Under the pieces are notes generated by a model, which had not been told where the DNA came from, made no database searches, and worked only from the letters and a program-made list of their open reading frames with translations. From NCBI RefSeq assembly GCF_037975245.1, contig NC_092567.1, forward strand, positions 26,272,376 through 26,336,375: a DNA stretch of 64,000 bases. The letters are read 5' to 3'. This DNA is from Apostichopus japonicus (Eukaryota; Echinodermata; Holothuroidea; Aspidochirotida; Stichopodidae). The position numbers and the translations under genes are program-made. Below are positions 1 to 11,912 of this stretch, piece by piece. The number at the start of each line of letters is the position of its first letter. The stretch's first letter is position 1.

Positions 1-364
1 TGACGAGGGGAGATACCAATTTTAATCATTGAAGAATACTTACAGGTTCTAAGGTACCATAAGGTATCATTAGGTAGCTAACATAAGGTATTGAATTGGG
101 TTGGTGTGTGGGTGGATATAAGTGTTACTGTTTTCTTGTATTGTTCTCTCTATTTACTTATGGGAGCGCTCTACTTGACAAGCCCTCTGAGTGTTTTTAT
201 AGTACTTCCTTTCACAATTTTCCCTGTTGTTGATATGTTTTGTCACTTAGTTAACTTCTCTGTATTTATATTGTGAAGACACAAATAAATAAAATGACAT
301 GAAAATATGTATAGTCCCACATCCCCATGCGCATGCTTTAATTAAGCTTGATTCTTCGGAAACA

Positions 365-415
365 ATGACCTTTAGTGACTGGAGGTGAACTATGACCTTT
401 AGTGACTGGAGGTGA
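365..415 (+). repeat. 27-bp tandem duplication
   Basis: The unit starting ATGACCTTTAGTGACTGGAG occurs at 365 and again at 392, identical over about 25 bases. Two copies only. Confidence 0.8.
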
Positions 416-1216
416 AGGAGTACCATTACAGTATTTACAAGAAGAAGATGGGACAAGAGTCACTGGGTGAACCCTCCTGTTTCAATGCGGTTCAGCTACC
501 GAGTTTTATCACCTGCAAGGGTTACAAAAGGCCTAACCTAAATGTATCATGTTTATACACAGCTTACATAAACGTGCTTTGTGATATTTCACGCTCATAA
601 AACCTCAACATATCTCAGGCAGGTCATTCACCACCATCTGAAGTATGGTGTTTAGGAATCCACTCTTCGTGTATCCAGCCACCGGTATCACTACTAATAA
701 AGTTTTTCTATACCTATCTAACAGGATTATAGTGTATATTTTTTATGTACATTATGCATACCTTACCAATGCGTTACCGTGCTGACGCGACCACGGGGCT
801 ACATAAATACATACAGGCCAAGGGGCAGTTATGAACGATCACGAATGTGGGTGAAGACCGCAAAGGTTTATGGATTACAACTTCACATCGGGTGGCTTCC
901 AATTCAACACTTTAACTCAGATTTAGAATCTAAACTAAAACTTGAGTGGTATGCATGTGTTGCACCGATGACACTGTCACTGTTTAGTGTTGCATATTCA
1001 TTACTAATCTCACATCTAGGCGTGGTTTAGCTCATATAACGAGAACCGGGGTTTTTTCAAAACGTTTTCAAAAGTTTACCGTTTTTACGGCGTTTACGTT
1101 AATATTAACAACTATCAATGTCATTAATGACATATTTTACCAATGAACAACACCGGTGGTTCATTGAAAAATAAAAAACCCATAAGATCAAACATAATCT
1201 TATGTTGTTTTTTCAT

Positions 1217-1234
1217 ATTCGGTACGTACCGAAT
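1217..1234. repeat. 18-bp perfect palindrome
   Basis: ATTCGGTACGTACCGAAT is its own reverse complement. It could be a binding site for a dimeric protein, a small cruciform, or chance. Confidence 0.5.
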
Positions 1235-1576
1235 CACTTAAAGGTAAAGCTCTATACTGTAAATAATAATAATAATAAGGTATCATTTTTTTGAATTGGT
1301 TTAACTAGAATGTACCATCTACGTGTTACAATTTCTGGGTCCATTCGGGGCAAAGTTAGACAGGTGGAAATATTCACTGAATATAAATAACAAAGTGACA
1401 ACATATTGAAGAGATAGATATGAATAATGACAGCTACGTCTCGATAACGCTCTTGTAACGTTATTACATAGTGTAAGCCACATCAACGTATTAAAGAAAT
1501 TACACGGTAACGTTACCGATCTAAGTGATTTTTATATTACATAAAGTAAGAAAGTTACTTCCGTGTCTAGTTTTAA

Positions 1577-1929
1577 AGGTCTGCTGTATTCCCCAACTAT
1601 AGCACGATATCATGGAAATGTTTCTTGAGATTACGTAATCGACCTGCTTTGGTCGTAAAATGACCTCTTTTTACTAATTAGTCTGCAACGCCTGCCACAT
1701 ATTTTTTCTCATATACGGGTCTTTTTGTGAACGCTGTATGATTAACTTCACTCTAGACATGAACATATTTCCACACGGTGTTTACACAAAGAGCCTATAA
1801 TGGTTTAAGAAGCTATGCAGGCTAATTGTAAAGCCCAGAAGTCGATTTACGATCGAGGCAGGTCGATTACGTAATCACAAAACTTTCCTAGCTATAGCGT
1901 GCTATCATTCTAGCCAATAAAGCAGATCT
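1577..1929 (+). mobile_element. 353-bp foldback MITE, copy 1
   Basis: A non-autonomous DNA element whose two halves are imperfect reverse complements of each other over its whole length. The ends read AGGTCTGCTGTATT on the left and, reverse complemented, AGATCTGCTTTATT on the right. Each arm carries GATTACGTAATCGACCTGC about 50 bp in. It is flanked by TTAA (1573-1576) on the left and TTCA (1930-1933) on the right, consistent with a TTAA target duplication with one mutation. A second copy of the same length lies at 57631-57983 in the opposite orientation. TTAA duplication is typical of the piggyBac superfamily, but the termini lack the usual CCC start, so that assignment is inference. It has no coding capacity. 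Confidence 0.85.
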
Positions 1930-3020
1930 TTCAAGGCACTGTCTAATACGTTTGCTAGATGTAAAATGGTTTAGTTGGCTTTAGTCGGGTTCATAACTTC
2001 ATACCTTATCACTTTAAAGATAAAGTGATTTTCGTCGATCTATCCTCATGTTACAGTCTGGTTGTCATCATCCTGGTGATTTTCGTAACCAATCAACGGT
2101 TGATGAACAATTCCCCTTTTTACAATCTTCCGTGATTTACACATCGGCCTCTTAGAGAAACGCCTTTTTGACAGATGGCGCTATTAATGATTATATTTGG
2201 ATTGATTTGTGGCGTATCACATGTGGATGGGCACGTAACCACTTAAAGGCAGCATATCAGATAACACACTGTATGCTAATATGCTCCGAAACCAATTTCA
2301 CACTCTCTAAACAGACGCGTTTAACATTCATAGGCGTAGGAGCCCAATTTGATTTGGAGGGGCTGTAATGACTTGCCCGAAAAATATAGCCAAAATTTTT
2401 CGCGCGCTCCGCGCTACCAACATATTAATGTACATATCATATAGGCATTCTCGGTTATTATATCGCATGCCATCGTGTACCGTACGGTCCCTGAAACTTG
2501 CACAGTATACCGCGGGATGCTAATGTAAACAACGAAATGTCTTATGTAGATGGAGAAAAAGCATGAGGGGCCAATTATGTCAAACTCTCTTTTACATTAG
2601 TACCTGTCTTTAAACCGCTTATAAGAGTTTTAAGTTGCACAGCTATCCGGCACATAAATCAATGATACGTGTCAACATTAACACATCCACTTATAAATTA
2701 AAAAAATATTACCCATCTATTAACACTAAACTGATTTATTTTAACTGATGAAACAGGAACACATGCTGGACAAGTTTGCAAGCAATTTCCTTTATGTATA
2801 TTGGAGAGATATTGATAATATAAATTGTTACAGGTTGTACTACAAGGAATTTAAATTGAGGCAATTTGCCTTTTGCAATGAGAGGTACATCAGAGGTATT
2901 TGATTGTTATATATCTGTAAATAATCATGACACACCGCGACTTATTCTTTTTCAATAAATGGAATCGGGAATCGGGAAAGGCTGTCTTACGAATTACCAT
3001 TCCATATAGGTATACAGTTG
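1930..3020. other. gene-free AT-rich sequence
   Basis: No supported gene. A short CG-rich motif (TTTTTCGCGCGCTCCGCGCT, about 2395-2414) stands out from the AT-rich surroundings and resembles fragments of invertebrate repeats, but I cannot assign it. Confidence 0.4.
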
Positions 3021-3307
3021 AGGAGTGTTATAGCTCAGTGGTTAACGCCGGTGCCTTCCAATCATAAGGTCCCCGGTTCGAGTCACTCCAAGATTAATGT
3101 ATGTCGTCCATGCAGTTACAGAGTTGTTGACAATTAACAATTCATAATCATGGATGTTAAAATATGAATCTAAGAGACTGACTTCGGTCAGCTTGCGGCT
3201 TTGATAAGCCAATGAGGCTTCTTCGCGAGTTTCTGCTCGCAGGAGGATCTAAAATACATACATAGGCCTACATACATACATACATACATACACACATACA
3301 TACATAT
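3021..3307 (+). mobile_element. tRNA-derived SINE, copy 1
   Basis: Has internal RNA polymerase III promoter boxes: an A box at TAGCTCAGTGGTTAACGCCG (about 3031-3050) and a B box at GGTTCGAGTC (about 3075-3084), with tRNA-like spacing. A tRNA-unrelated body of about 170 bp follows and contains short hairpins, including CTGACTTCGGTCAG with a TTCG loop. It ends in a CATA repeat tail (about 3248-3307). The copy at 11399 aligns from AGGAGTGT through GGAGGATCTAAA with only scattered differences, so the family is real and fairly young. I see no protein coding; movement would rely on a partner LINE. Confidence 0.9.
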
Positions 3308-5544
3308 ACTCTTTTCGTAGAGCATTTTCTTCTCAACTCCCACATCTATTTTTAGACAACCACTTCGGATTTCAAAATTATACTTCTAAGTTGGTCTTCT
3401 ATATCTGCGAGCAAGGAAGTCTATATATTGAAATATATTCATTTTGGACCAACGTTTGACATTTCGCTCCCGAGCTTCCTTTCTAGACTAAGGTTACCAA
3501 CGAAAGTATACTTCAAACTGTGGTGTTGAGGGCCAGATCGAACCCAGATCGAAAGTTTATTATTATAGATGACTATTTCTCTCTAATTTCGCATGGCCCT
3601 TTAATTGACCCCGGGCCTCATGGTTGCCCCTCCTGACACAGCTATGACTTCAGAGTTCTCTGATGTATCGTAGTTTATCACCTGATATAGAACGAAAGGA
3701 AACATGATAAACATCTAAAAACTGGTTTTAAGTTCATTTCCCTCCCCGTTAGAAAGAGTATGCCTGAACAGAGAACTATTTGGTAGTTTGTTGTATACTT
3801 GTAACAACAAGTGTGATCGTAAAAATTCCTGACAAAGTACTTTGCCTTTCAAAACAAACGATAAAAAGCTGCCCGGTCCAATTTTACCACACTTTCAGTG
3901 CATATAAGTACCTTAGTCTAGCACTGCTGTCACGCAAAAGATTTCAACCCGATCCGCGAGAAAATAAATCGGTCACAAAATGTCAGTTATCTGGTATGCT
4001 GATCTGTTATGCACAAGTTAACATTAACACCGTAGCGGCCTACGATAATAGTGATATCTTCGTTCTATGTGGCCTATACAATATTTACTTCTGTCCTTTG
4101 TGTCAAGTTGATTGAGACACACCTTGATCAACCTATATCGCCGACGGAGGATGGACGGGAGGGTGTGGGCGAGGTCAATACTGCTGACCATAACATGATA
4201 TATTGACCATTCTATGACGATTGGTTTATGTTATTTGACCACAAACAAATCACTCAGTAGCTTCATTTCCTGTTCTCTTACATTTACTTTGTAGCATCCT
4301 TACGTAACGTATAAGTAGTCTATCAGAGTATTCCGCAAGATTTTAAGCTCACGACTCTGGATCTTCCAAAGGACTTAACAATGACCCACCCCTCCCACCC
4401 CTCCCACCCCTCCCACCCCTCCCACACCTCAGTTTGGGAAGCTTGGACTTAAACAAAGTGTGCTAATCGACCTTCGTTGGCTGCTTCGATATAACTGTAC
4501 ATATACATTTTCAGACGTCTGGTAAAATCACACAACACACCGAATGTCTGCCGTGGTCCACTCCTGTGTCGCGCCCCATAGTTTATAGATAATCGGTCTA
4601 CCCTATCAATAATGTTGCCAGATGCCTAAACAATTACAAACAGACAGGTAACTAATCTATACTTGTGTAGGCAAGTATATACCATAAGTGAATCGAAGAC
4701 GACCCCGTCGGTGAGGAAGACTTAATAATGATCAATCGCTAACTTCTATATATCCTCTTTTTTTATATTTCAGATAACGAGTTTCTACATTCGAAACGAA
4801 GAAGAGAGCAATTGAATTGACAAGATTGATAAGATGGAAAACATTGGACAACATTGGACAACACTGGATAAGGATATTTAAAATCTTAATGCAAAGGAAA
4901 TGCAAATCTACGTTACATTGATAGCATTGTTCTATTTTGGTGTTACAGCAGCCTATACTTACTAGCCACCCACAATTCAATTAATGTATACCATAGATTT
5001 TTTTAAACATTTTGTCGAAATCGGGGCGAAGAACTCTGTACTTCAAGAATAATTGTTTCTAGGTTGCTAGGAATTAGATGGCGCAGGCGCAAAGGTATGT
5101 CTGCCTACACGTCTTGGTAGTAATTGGGATGGATATAAAAGTGATATATGCTGTTGGCTAACAAAGTTTTTATTACATTAGGAAAATAATATAAATAGTC
5201 GAGTCAACTCTATCCTCCGGAAATGACACCCTTATTGCAGACGACAGCCGAAAATGTGTATCTTAACCTATCAACACAAACCAAGACTGGCGGCAATACG
5301 TGTCGTAGATTCTTGAAACCATTCAGTGAAATTAGAAGAAGACAAACGCTATAAAAACATTTACCGTTGAAATGTGACGAAGTAAGAATGTGGGCATTGG
5401 TTAACACGTCTTGAATTTAAGCGGACATTTGTTAACATCTTGGAAATGTTAACATTACTCATGTTAACAAAAAGTCTAAGCCTTCATCGATTTGCTTGTT
5501 AATTGATCGTTGAAATCTTGTTTCTGTCGACACCATATCATTGG
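3308..5544. other. gene-free sequence
   Basis: No supported gene. A 111-codon open stretch at 3780-4115 (+) shows no recognisable domain. A C-rich tandem repeat lies at 4385-4430. Confidence 0.4.
4385..4430 (+). repeat. 10-bp C-rich tandem repeat
   Basis: The unit CCCACCCCTC is repeated about four and a half times. The complementary strand carries runs of four G that could form a quadruplex. Confidence 0.85.
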
Positions 5545-5567
5545 TATATATATAGCTATATATATAG

Positions 5568-5650
<83 letters not shown>
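5545..5650. repeat. (TA)n microsatellite
   Basis: About 106 bp of nearly pure TA, interrupted by two GC pairs at the left end. Its Ile/Tyr open frames are artefacts. Confidence 0.97.
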
Positions 5651-5653
<3 letters not shown>

Positions 5654-8600
5654 GTCTTACTAACGCCCAATACATCTTTAAACGACATCGTCTCTTTATG
5701 AATCTATAATTTTGAAAATGCACAGGTATTTAATTAAATTTAAATGTTTCAGAAGATTTTTAATCTCTCACCACATCGTTACTGCAGTTCAAACCTCGTA
5801 TACATTGATATGCTATCGTCTATCCTGTCGAAGTATAGTTGTCAACATTACGTTTCTGTAGAAGCCTGAAACATTTATTCATTGATTAAGGAGTAACATG
5901 ATATTGACATATCGATATTATCACATCTAATTTAATAGAATAATAAAGATATTCAAATTGATTTTTTTTTTATAGAGACCGCAAACTCGCCACAGGCGTT
6001 TTTGTCAGAATTGGATCCAACAATTTTATTACAGAACTTTTACAAAGTTGCCTTATGCGATATTTTGACTTTGAAGATAGTTATGAAAACCTGGCATGAA
6101 ATAGGTTTAATTTTTAACAAAATGAACAGTTGTTTGAATTGTCTTATTGAATTGCTAGTGATAGGTTCGGGGGCATTAAGATCTGACGAAACTGTTGTAG
6201 GGAAGTAATGAAAAGATTGAGCTACTATCGCATCAAACACAGATGATAGAGGTTAATCGAGAGGAAGGAACTTATGGGAATTACATCACGTTCGTTCCCC
6301 CACCGAGAGGGAATTTTGTTGAAGGCGTCAAAGCGACCTTAACAATGGCCAAAGTTAAGAATATTGTATAACTGTCTTGGTAATATATTGGTAAAATCAT
6401 ATTCTCCCTCTCTGTTATTGATTTATAATTAATGAAGGCATATCGCATTCATGTATAGCAACAATTGGAATAATGTTTATCGACAGTGTAATTAGGCCTA
6501 GCAATGTTATGCTTTTGCGTGTGTTCAAGTGTTTGTATGACTTGAACGTACCCAGAAAAATTAACTTTCCGCCGCGGGATACCGGGGAAGAGGGGGGGGG
6601 GTTGCAGGGGGAGGACACGTCCCTAAATATTTTGAAAAAGAAAAAAAAAGTACCTCATTTAATAAATTACTAGTATCCCCTTTCTTGTATTCGAAAATAA
6701 ACTCTTTTCCAATTCCTGTAATGAAAATTTGCCCTTTGTTATTTCAAAAGCGACCGTTTGTTGAGATTTTTTTTGGTTAGTACCTACACATGGATTCACT
6801 TTGTTAAGGTATGTTTAAGTTAATATGTCCGAATTTACCTCCAATTTTGTCCCCTCCCCTTCCTCGATCGGAATAAACCCCTTCCCCGTCCATGCATGCT
6901 AGTTCCCAAACTATAATTGTTTCCTCTGAATATTTACTTTGGCCTACTTTTTATCCCCCACGCGGATGGCTACCATCCTCTCTACAGATAGTAGCATATC
7001 ATGAAATAATGTTATAGCCATAAAAATCTCGGTCCAATATTACAGGGTCAAGATTAAGCAGATTCACTTGCGTGTCAGGGGAAGTTGTCTCTTCTCCGGT
7101 GCGATCAACTACACATTATTTAAAAGACAATTCGAGACAGAGAGTCAAACACTTGGACACAAAATGTCCTTATAAAAATAATCACAATTCTCTTTTGTTA
7201 TATATTGTTTCGTGTATTTACAGCATTTTCAATATCAACATGCTTTGCATTATTTACACAGAACAGTACTGATTTCATTAAAAAAAAAAAAAACATTTAT
7301 AAAAAGGAAACAAAGTGGTGTTGATTCTCCGATAGACAAAATATATCGAAAGGATTGCACAGTATATTCATATTAAATAAAAATAACCTTTAAAGCATGC
7401 CTAGTACTTAATGTGTTACACGATCAACCATGGAGTTGGCAGAAATATGACTTAATTATATGTCACAATGGAGTGTAATATTTCAAAGGACATTATGTCA
7501 CTTACATGGTGAAACATTAAAGTATGGCAAGGAGGCAAGGAAGGCAGCTTCACAGTTTAGCATTTACAATAGCCATTTGGGCAACCAATTAAAAACCTTT
7601 CCCCTGATGACGTCAGAGATAGAGATGACACACCCTCATTATCCGAAACTTACGTCAACATCCAGTTGAAATGAACGACTGAGAAAAACACATTATATAA
7701 CCCTATTACATATGGCCGTTGAGTTTGAATAATTAAGTCTTGTAAACCTTTCCTATAAATCACGGGGACACACAGAGGGTATCGGGGGGAGGGGGGGGGG
7801 AGGTGGAAGTTGGGGCGTACAGTCTTCTTCACGGAGGGGCATGAAGGGACCAAAACTACTAATTTACCCCTCGTGACAGATTCGGAATCTTGGATATAGC
7901 AAATAAAAGATACCTATTTGCAATGAAAATATAATAATATAATATAATATTCTGCAGTTTGATACGGAGGTTTCCTAGATTGATGAAACCAATTGGTAGC
8001 ATGCACGGTAATAATGCCTGGTAACCATGGTAACATTCTCAAGTTTTCACAATATATATATAGGTATATACGTGTGAGTTCGTGAAGATAAAGATATACA
8101 GAGTACAGGATATCGCGCATGCCCATAAATTCTTTCACCATGAAATGTCGTGAATAAATCCAAGTAGACTTGCATCTAATGTGATTTCCCACACACAAGT
8201 CTAGTTATGGTTAATAGGATAATGGCAGTACAGGATTGATGAACCCAGGGCCGTATCTCTATATGCGGCTCTGGATGAACCTCTTGTCTCCAGGTGAACA
8301 AACCAAGTTTTCAAACAGAAAAAATGGAAACAATTCTGATTACGTTACTTGAAATGCTCTGAGAAGGGTTTCGTGTCCATCAAATAAATCAGTTTAAAGC
8401 ATTTATTCGAAGTCTGTCAGGTTTGGCCTCAAGAGGGTTAGGCTGATCATTATCCTAACGTATGTTCCTCCATGTCAAAATGACACGACATAGGATTCAA
8501 TTACGCTGGCAGCATTGCGTGGCGATATCGAATTAAAACGACACTTGGAATGGCGTGAATTAAATTATCCACACTATCGAGAAGGTCAATAGCATATTGG

Positions 8601-10213
8601 GACAAATACGATACTGTCGATTACCGTTAGAGCAAGTGCCATGGCTTCGTTACTGAAAGAATCCAAATCAATTGAACGCCACTGCACCTGTAATCGTTCG
8701 CTAAACTGGTATAGTAAGTACTTACTTGTACTCGAATTCTAGCATAGTTGCTTGTACTCGTACTCGTCCTCATGGATTGGTACTCGGTTTTCGAGGACAT
8801 TTTAAAATTTAAATCATTCAATATAGGAGACCTGTAACTTTGCTCTGTTGCTGTAAGATATTATACAGACTATTGCAGTTAAAAAGTCTGTCAAATATCG
8901 TCGAGATATCTGGCAGAAACCTCATAAAACTGTGAGCATAAACTTGTTGGAAAGGTGAAAATGAGGCAAAAATAAATACACGATCCATTTATGCTTTGAT
9001 AAAAGAGTAAAACATGCATGTATATCTGATCCTCAAATGTCATTTCCTTAGGCAAGCCACCGACACGGAGCTCGATTTACCCTATGCGTCAGCGTTTGTT
9101 AACGTGGCAAGCACGCCCCTGAAGGTGCGAAGCTATATATAGGCATAGACATTGACAAATTCTACTCCACGACCTATTCACAAAGCTATCCTCCACAGCC
9201 GGTAAAAGGGGTGCACGCGATTCTTCGCCATTCGCTGCGGGGGTAGAAGAGTGGAAAAGGTTCAGAAACAGTCCTAAGGAGACGTCATTTTCCCCCAGTA
9301 TATGGGGTGGAACATGCAGACTCATTGCGACTGTCTTGAGATTGGGAGTTGATTTCTTAAAGTAGAATCCTTGAAGTGAGGTCTTTTTGCTTGCGTCAAA
9401 TATGTAAAAGGTAACGTGAAAATCTTGAAGTATGTTACTGACATTTCATAACCAAAAATAGTTGTGGGCGATTAAACGACGGTTCTTTAAACATTTATAT
9501 GAAGTGGCCCCATTTTGTATCATTTCATGCAGCCCTGGTGAAAACAAATTTGACATGACATATATATTTATTGACTGGTTCATGAAAGAAGCTGGCCTCC
9601 AACAGAGAAATACCCTTCATAACTTTCAGCGATGGCCCCACAATTATACCGTATAAGGTAAGAAGCATCAGATTTATATTCTTAGATTATTAAGTAAAGG
9701 AAAGTTGTAGTTAAATGTCATCGGTATTCTCCCCTCAATATAGTAAAAATTCAAAATAATGTTCACTGGCGTTACAGATTTCAACAAGCATTTCACAGCC
9801 ACCCGGCCTCAGGGCGACATTTTAATGTCTCACTGGAATACTCCACAGTGACTGCGAATAAATTGGAGAGAAAAAATCTTATAGATAAGTACTTTCGAAG
9901 ATTTCAAGTAATGTTAGCAGGCTAAACTTTGGAGGCAATACCGCATATGACCTATAAAGCTTGCATTTCACGGTATAGTGAGAGCGTATATACTCGATAC
10001 TGAAAGTAATTCATTATTGGCTGTTTTCCAAAACTCGATGCTGATAGGCTTCTCCGCGTGTGGTCAAATGTTTGTGATAACATTCAAGTAAACAGCTTCA
10101 CATGAGGAAAGGCTGGAACAAAACAAACCATCTTGTCAGCAATCTCAGTTCGCATTTATGGTTTTCTCTAAGTCGTGAGTTAAAAAAATATATAACAATT
10201 AAAATTGTTTCAT
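5651..10213. other. gene-free sequence downstream of the RERG-like gene
   Basis: No supported gene. Long G runs occur at 6592-6601 and 7791-7800 and an A run at about 7280. The last few hundred bases probably form the 3' UTR of the RERG-like gene. Confidence 0.4.
9567..9572 (-). other. possible polyadenylation signal AATAAA
   Basis: This is the first exact AATAAA I see on the minus strand downstream of the RERG-like stop, giving a 3' UTR of about 0.65 kb. A CATAAA variant lies much nearer, at 10155-10160. Which one is used cannot be told from sequence. Confidence 0.35.
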
Positions 10214-10639
10214 TTACTGTCTACTGTTTATTTTTGTCAAAGTCTTGTTCAAAACCTGTTTCATTGACTGTATAGAACTGCGCCTGCGTGTTTGACGGCT
10301 ACTCTCTGCTACTCTGCGTCTGCGCGTGACTTCGCGATACAATTCGTGGAAAGCGTCGTTAATATTTTGATCTCCTCTACTTGCGGAACTTTCAAAAAAT
10401 GCACACGCTAAATCTTGAGCTAGTCTCTCTCCTTCTTCCGTCGAGACTTCTCGACAGTGATCCAAATCACACTTGTTGGCAACGATCACCATGGTAACAT
10501 TTCGCGCCTTTTTCACTTCATCAAGATAGTTCTTGTAATTGATAACTTCATTAAAGCTCTCTCGATCTGTTACGCTGTACATGACAAGAAATCCTTCGCC
10601 CCATCTGAGATTACCTTCAGTTTGGATTGACTCCACGTC
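10214..10639 (-). CDS. RERG: RERG-like small GTPase, exon 4 (last coding exon)
   Basis: Encodes residues 67-207 and the TAA stop of a Ras-superfamily GTPase that would bind and hydrolyse GTP as a signalling switch. The exon follows a clean acceptor (pyrimidine tract then ACAG) and starts in phase 0 directly after DTAGQ of exon 3. Visible motifs are the family-typical RWGEGF at about 78-83, the guanine-specificity motif NKCD at 121-124 followed by LDH, STEEGE just after it, and the G5-like SSAS at 150-153. The C-terminus is Arg-rich (RRRR, RRRSS) and ends NSRQ with no CAAX box, so no prenylation is expected; this fits RERG and argues against classical Ras, Rap or Rho. The closest family by motif order is RERG, with RASL12 and RERGL as alternatives. 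The call is by pattern recognition, without a database search. Confidence 0.93.
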   Translation of the reverse strand, partial: DVESIQTEGNLRWGEGFLVMYSVTDRESFNEVINYKNYLDEVKKARNVTMVIVANKCDLDHCREVSTEEGERLAQDLACAFFESSASRGDQNINDAFHELYREVTRRRRVAESSRQTRRRSSIQSMKQVLNKTLTKINSRQ

Positions 10640-11838
10640 CTGTAAAACAGAAAGTGAAAAGACAAAATTACCATAGAAATGTGACAATTATTGTTAATAA
10701 CTCATGCATTCAATAGACCAACAATTATACACCTCATTCTAATAGGAAGTGACGTCAATCTAAGTCATCAATATGCAAATTATATGCCGTGCTTTTAAAG
10801 CAGCAGTTTGAGTTGAGATGTAAACTGCATTATTCTGACAGAGAAGGGTTGTAAGATAGTTATATTTGCTTCAGTGTATGTAACCAGGGAGTTTTTATGG
10901 AACTATGATTTGGTATAAATTATGATACTGATATGCTTGCTTCAGTATTTATTTATTTTTAATTTGTTTCACTAATTCTTCTTCATGTTTGGAAAGTTCC
11001 AGTAACACGCGCTTCAACCTAACAGGTGCAAGTTTTTTTTTTACGTTTTGTATACAATGTAGAGGTTTGAAGCACTTTATCAAAACATGAATAAAAAAGA
11101 TCTTGCATAGCGTGAGGTCAATCTTGTAGCCTCTCTCCAGTTGTAACATTGATCAATCTTATTAATGTAATTTTATAAATGTAACAAGAATTGACAAACC
11201 ATTCTAGATTCCTTTAACTTGTATCAATTACGGCACATCATCAGTACAAATTGTCTCAAATTTCACAACATAACTTAAGTCATTCGTTACCCTCCAAACC
11301 AGCTTCTTTTTAATCTATTGCTTAACGACTTAACGTAACTAAATTTATGTCCTTTAAGTCATGCCATCCGGCCGCCAATATACACATACACAGAGTTTAG
11401 GAGTGTTAGCTCAGTGGTTAACGCCGGTGCCTGCCAATCATCAGGTCCCCGGTTCGAGTCACTCCAAGATTAATGTAAGTCGTCCAGTTACAGAGTTGTT
11501 GACAATTGACAATTCATAATCATGGACGTTAAATATGAATGTAAGAGACTGATTTCGGTCAGCTTGCGGCTTTGATAAGCCAATGAGGCTTCTTCGCGAG
11601 TTCCTGCTTGCAGGAGGATCTAAAAATACAAATACATTCTGGTTGATGTGTGTGTTGTTATGTAATCATGTGATACTTGTGGTGTGCTGTTGCCACGGTA
11701 CCATGGTATCGTGTTAACTCACAAGCGAAGACATACACTATACGTTAAACTGTTAATACATCAGCGTAAACGTACACAGTATTGGGCATCCCATTCTACA
11801 TTGTTCTACAACCTATCGCTGGCACATAATCAACTTAC
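10640..11838 (-). other. intron 3 of the RERG-like gene
   Basis: This 1.2-kb intron separates the DTAGQ exon from the last exon and has GT-AG borders. Apart from the SINE at 11399-11640 I see only AT-rich sequence. A 66-residue open stretch at 10949-11149 has no recognisable features. Confidence 0.85.
11399..11640 (+). mobile_element. tRNA-derived SINE, copy 2, in intron 3
   Basis: Same family and orientation as the copy at 3021, starting at the same AGGAGTGT. It shows the A box TAGCTCAGTGG and B box GGTTCGAGTC, the CTGATTTCGGTCAG hairpin (one stem base changed) and the GGAGGATCTAAA end. It differs from copy 1 mainly by a missing TA near the start, a missing 4-bp ATGC and scattered substitutions. 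The tail is a short A-rich ATACAAATAC rather than CATA repeats. It lies antisense to the RERG-like gene. Confidence 0.9.
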
Positions 11839-11912
11839 CTGACCAGCAGTGTCGAGTATTTCCATGGTAACCACATCATCATCTATGATTGCCTGATGTT
11901 TATATGTGAATT
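11839..11912 (-). CDS. RERG: RERG-like small GTPase, exon 3 (G3/switch II)
   Basis: This 74-nt exon supplies the last two bases of codon 42 (Glu) and codons 43-66. It reads FTYKHQAIIDDDVVTMEILD then TAGQ, ending exactly at the catalytic Gln of the G3 motif DTAGQ (residues 62-66). The acceptor is CCAATACAG and the donor CAG|GTAAG, both strong. It begins in phase 1 and ends in phase 0, matching its neighbours. The conserved Gln means the protein should keep GTPase activity, unlike Ras relatives with a substitution there. The 1.2-kb intron separating it from exon 4 contains a SINE. Confidence 0.93.

Larger units (their letters stand above)
1..1576. other. gene-free AT-rich sequence
   Basis: No supported gene. 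It contains a 27-bp direct duplication at 365-415, an AAT microsatellite near 1262-1278, and two palindromic sites: a near-palindrome at 1141-1166 (CAATGAAC...GTTCATTG) and a perfect one at about 1217-1234. Confidence 0.5.

Noticed and set aside
3780-4115. 111-codon plus-strand frame
   Set aside because: No domain or protein-like composition, no splice or promoter context; consistent with chance.
5476-5709. Open frames rich in Ile/Tyr on both strands
   Set aside because: They are translations of a TA dinucleotide repeat.
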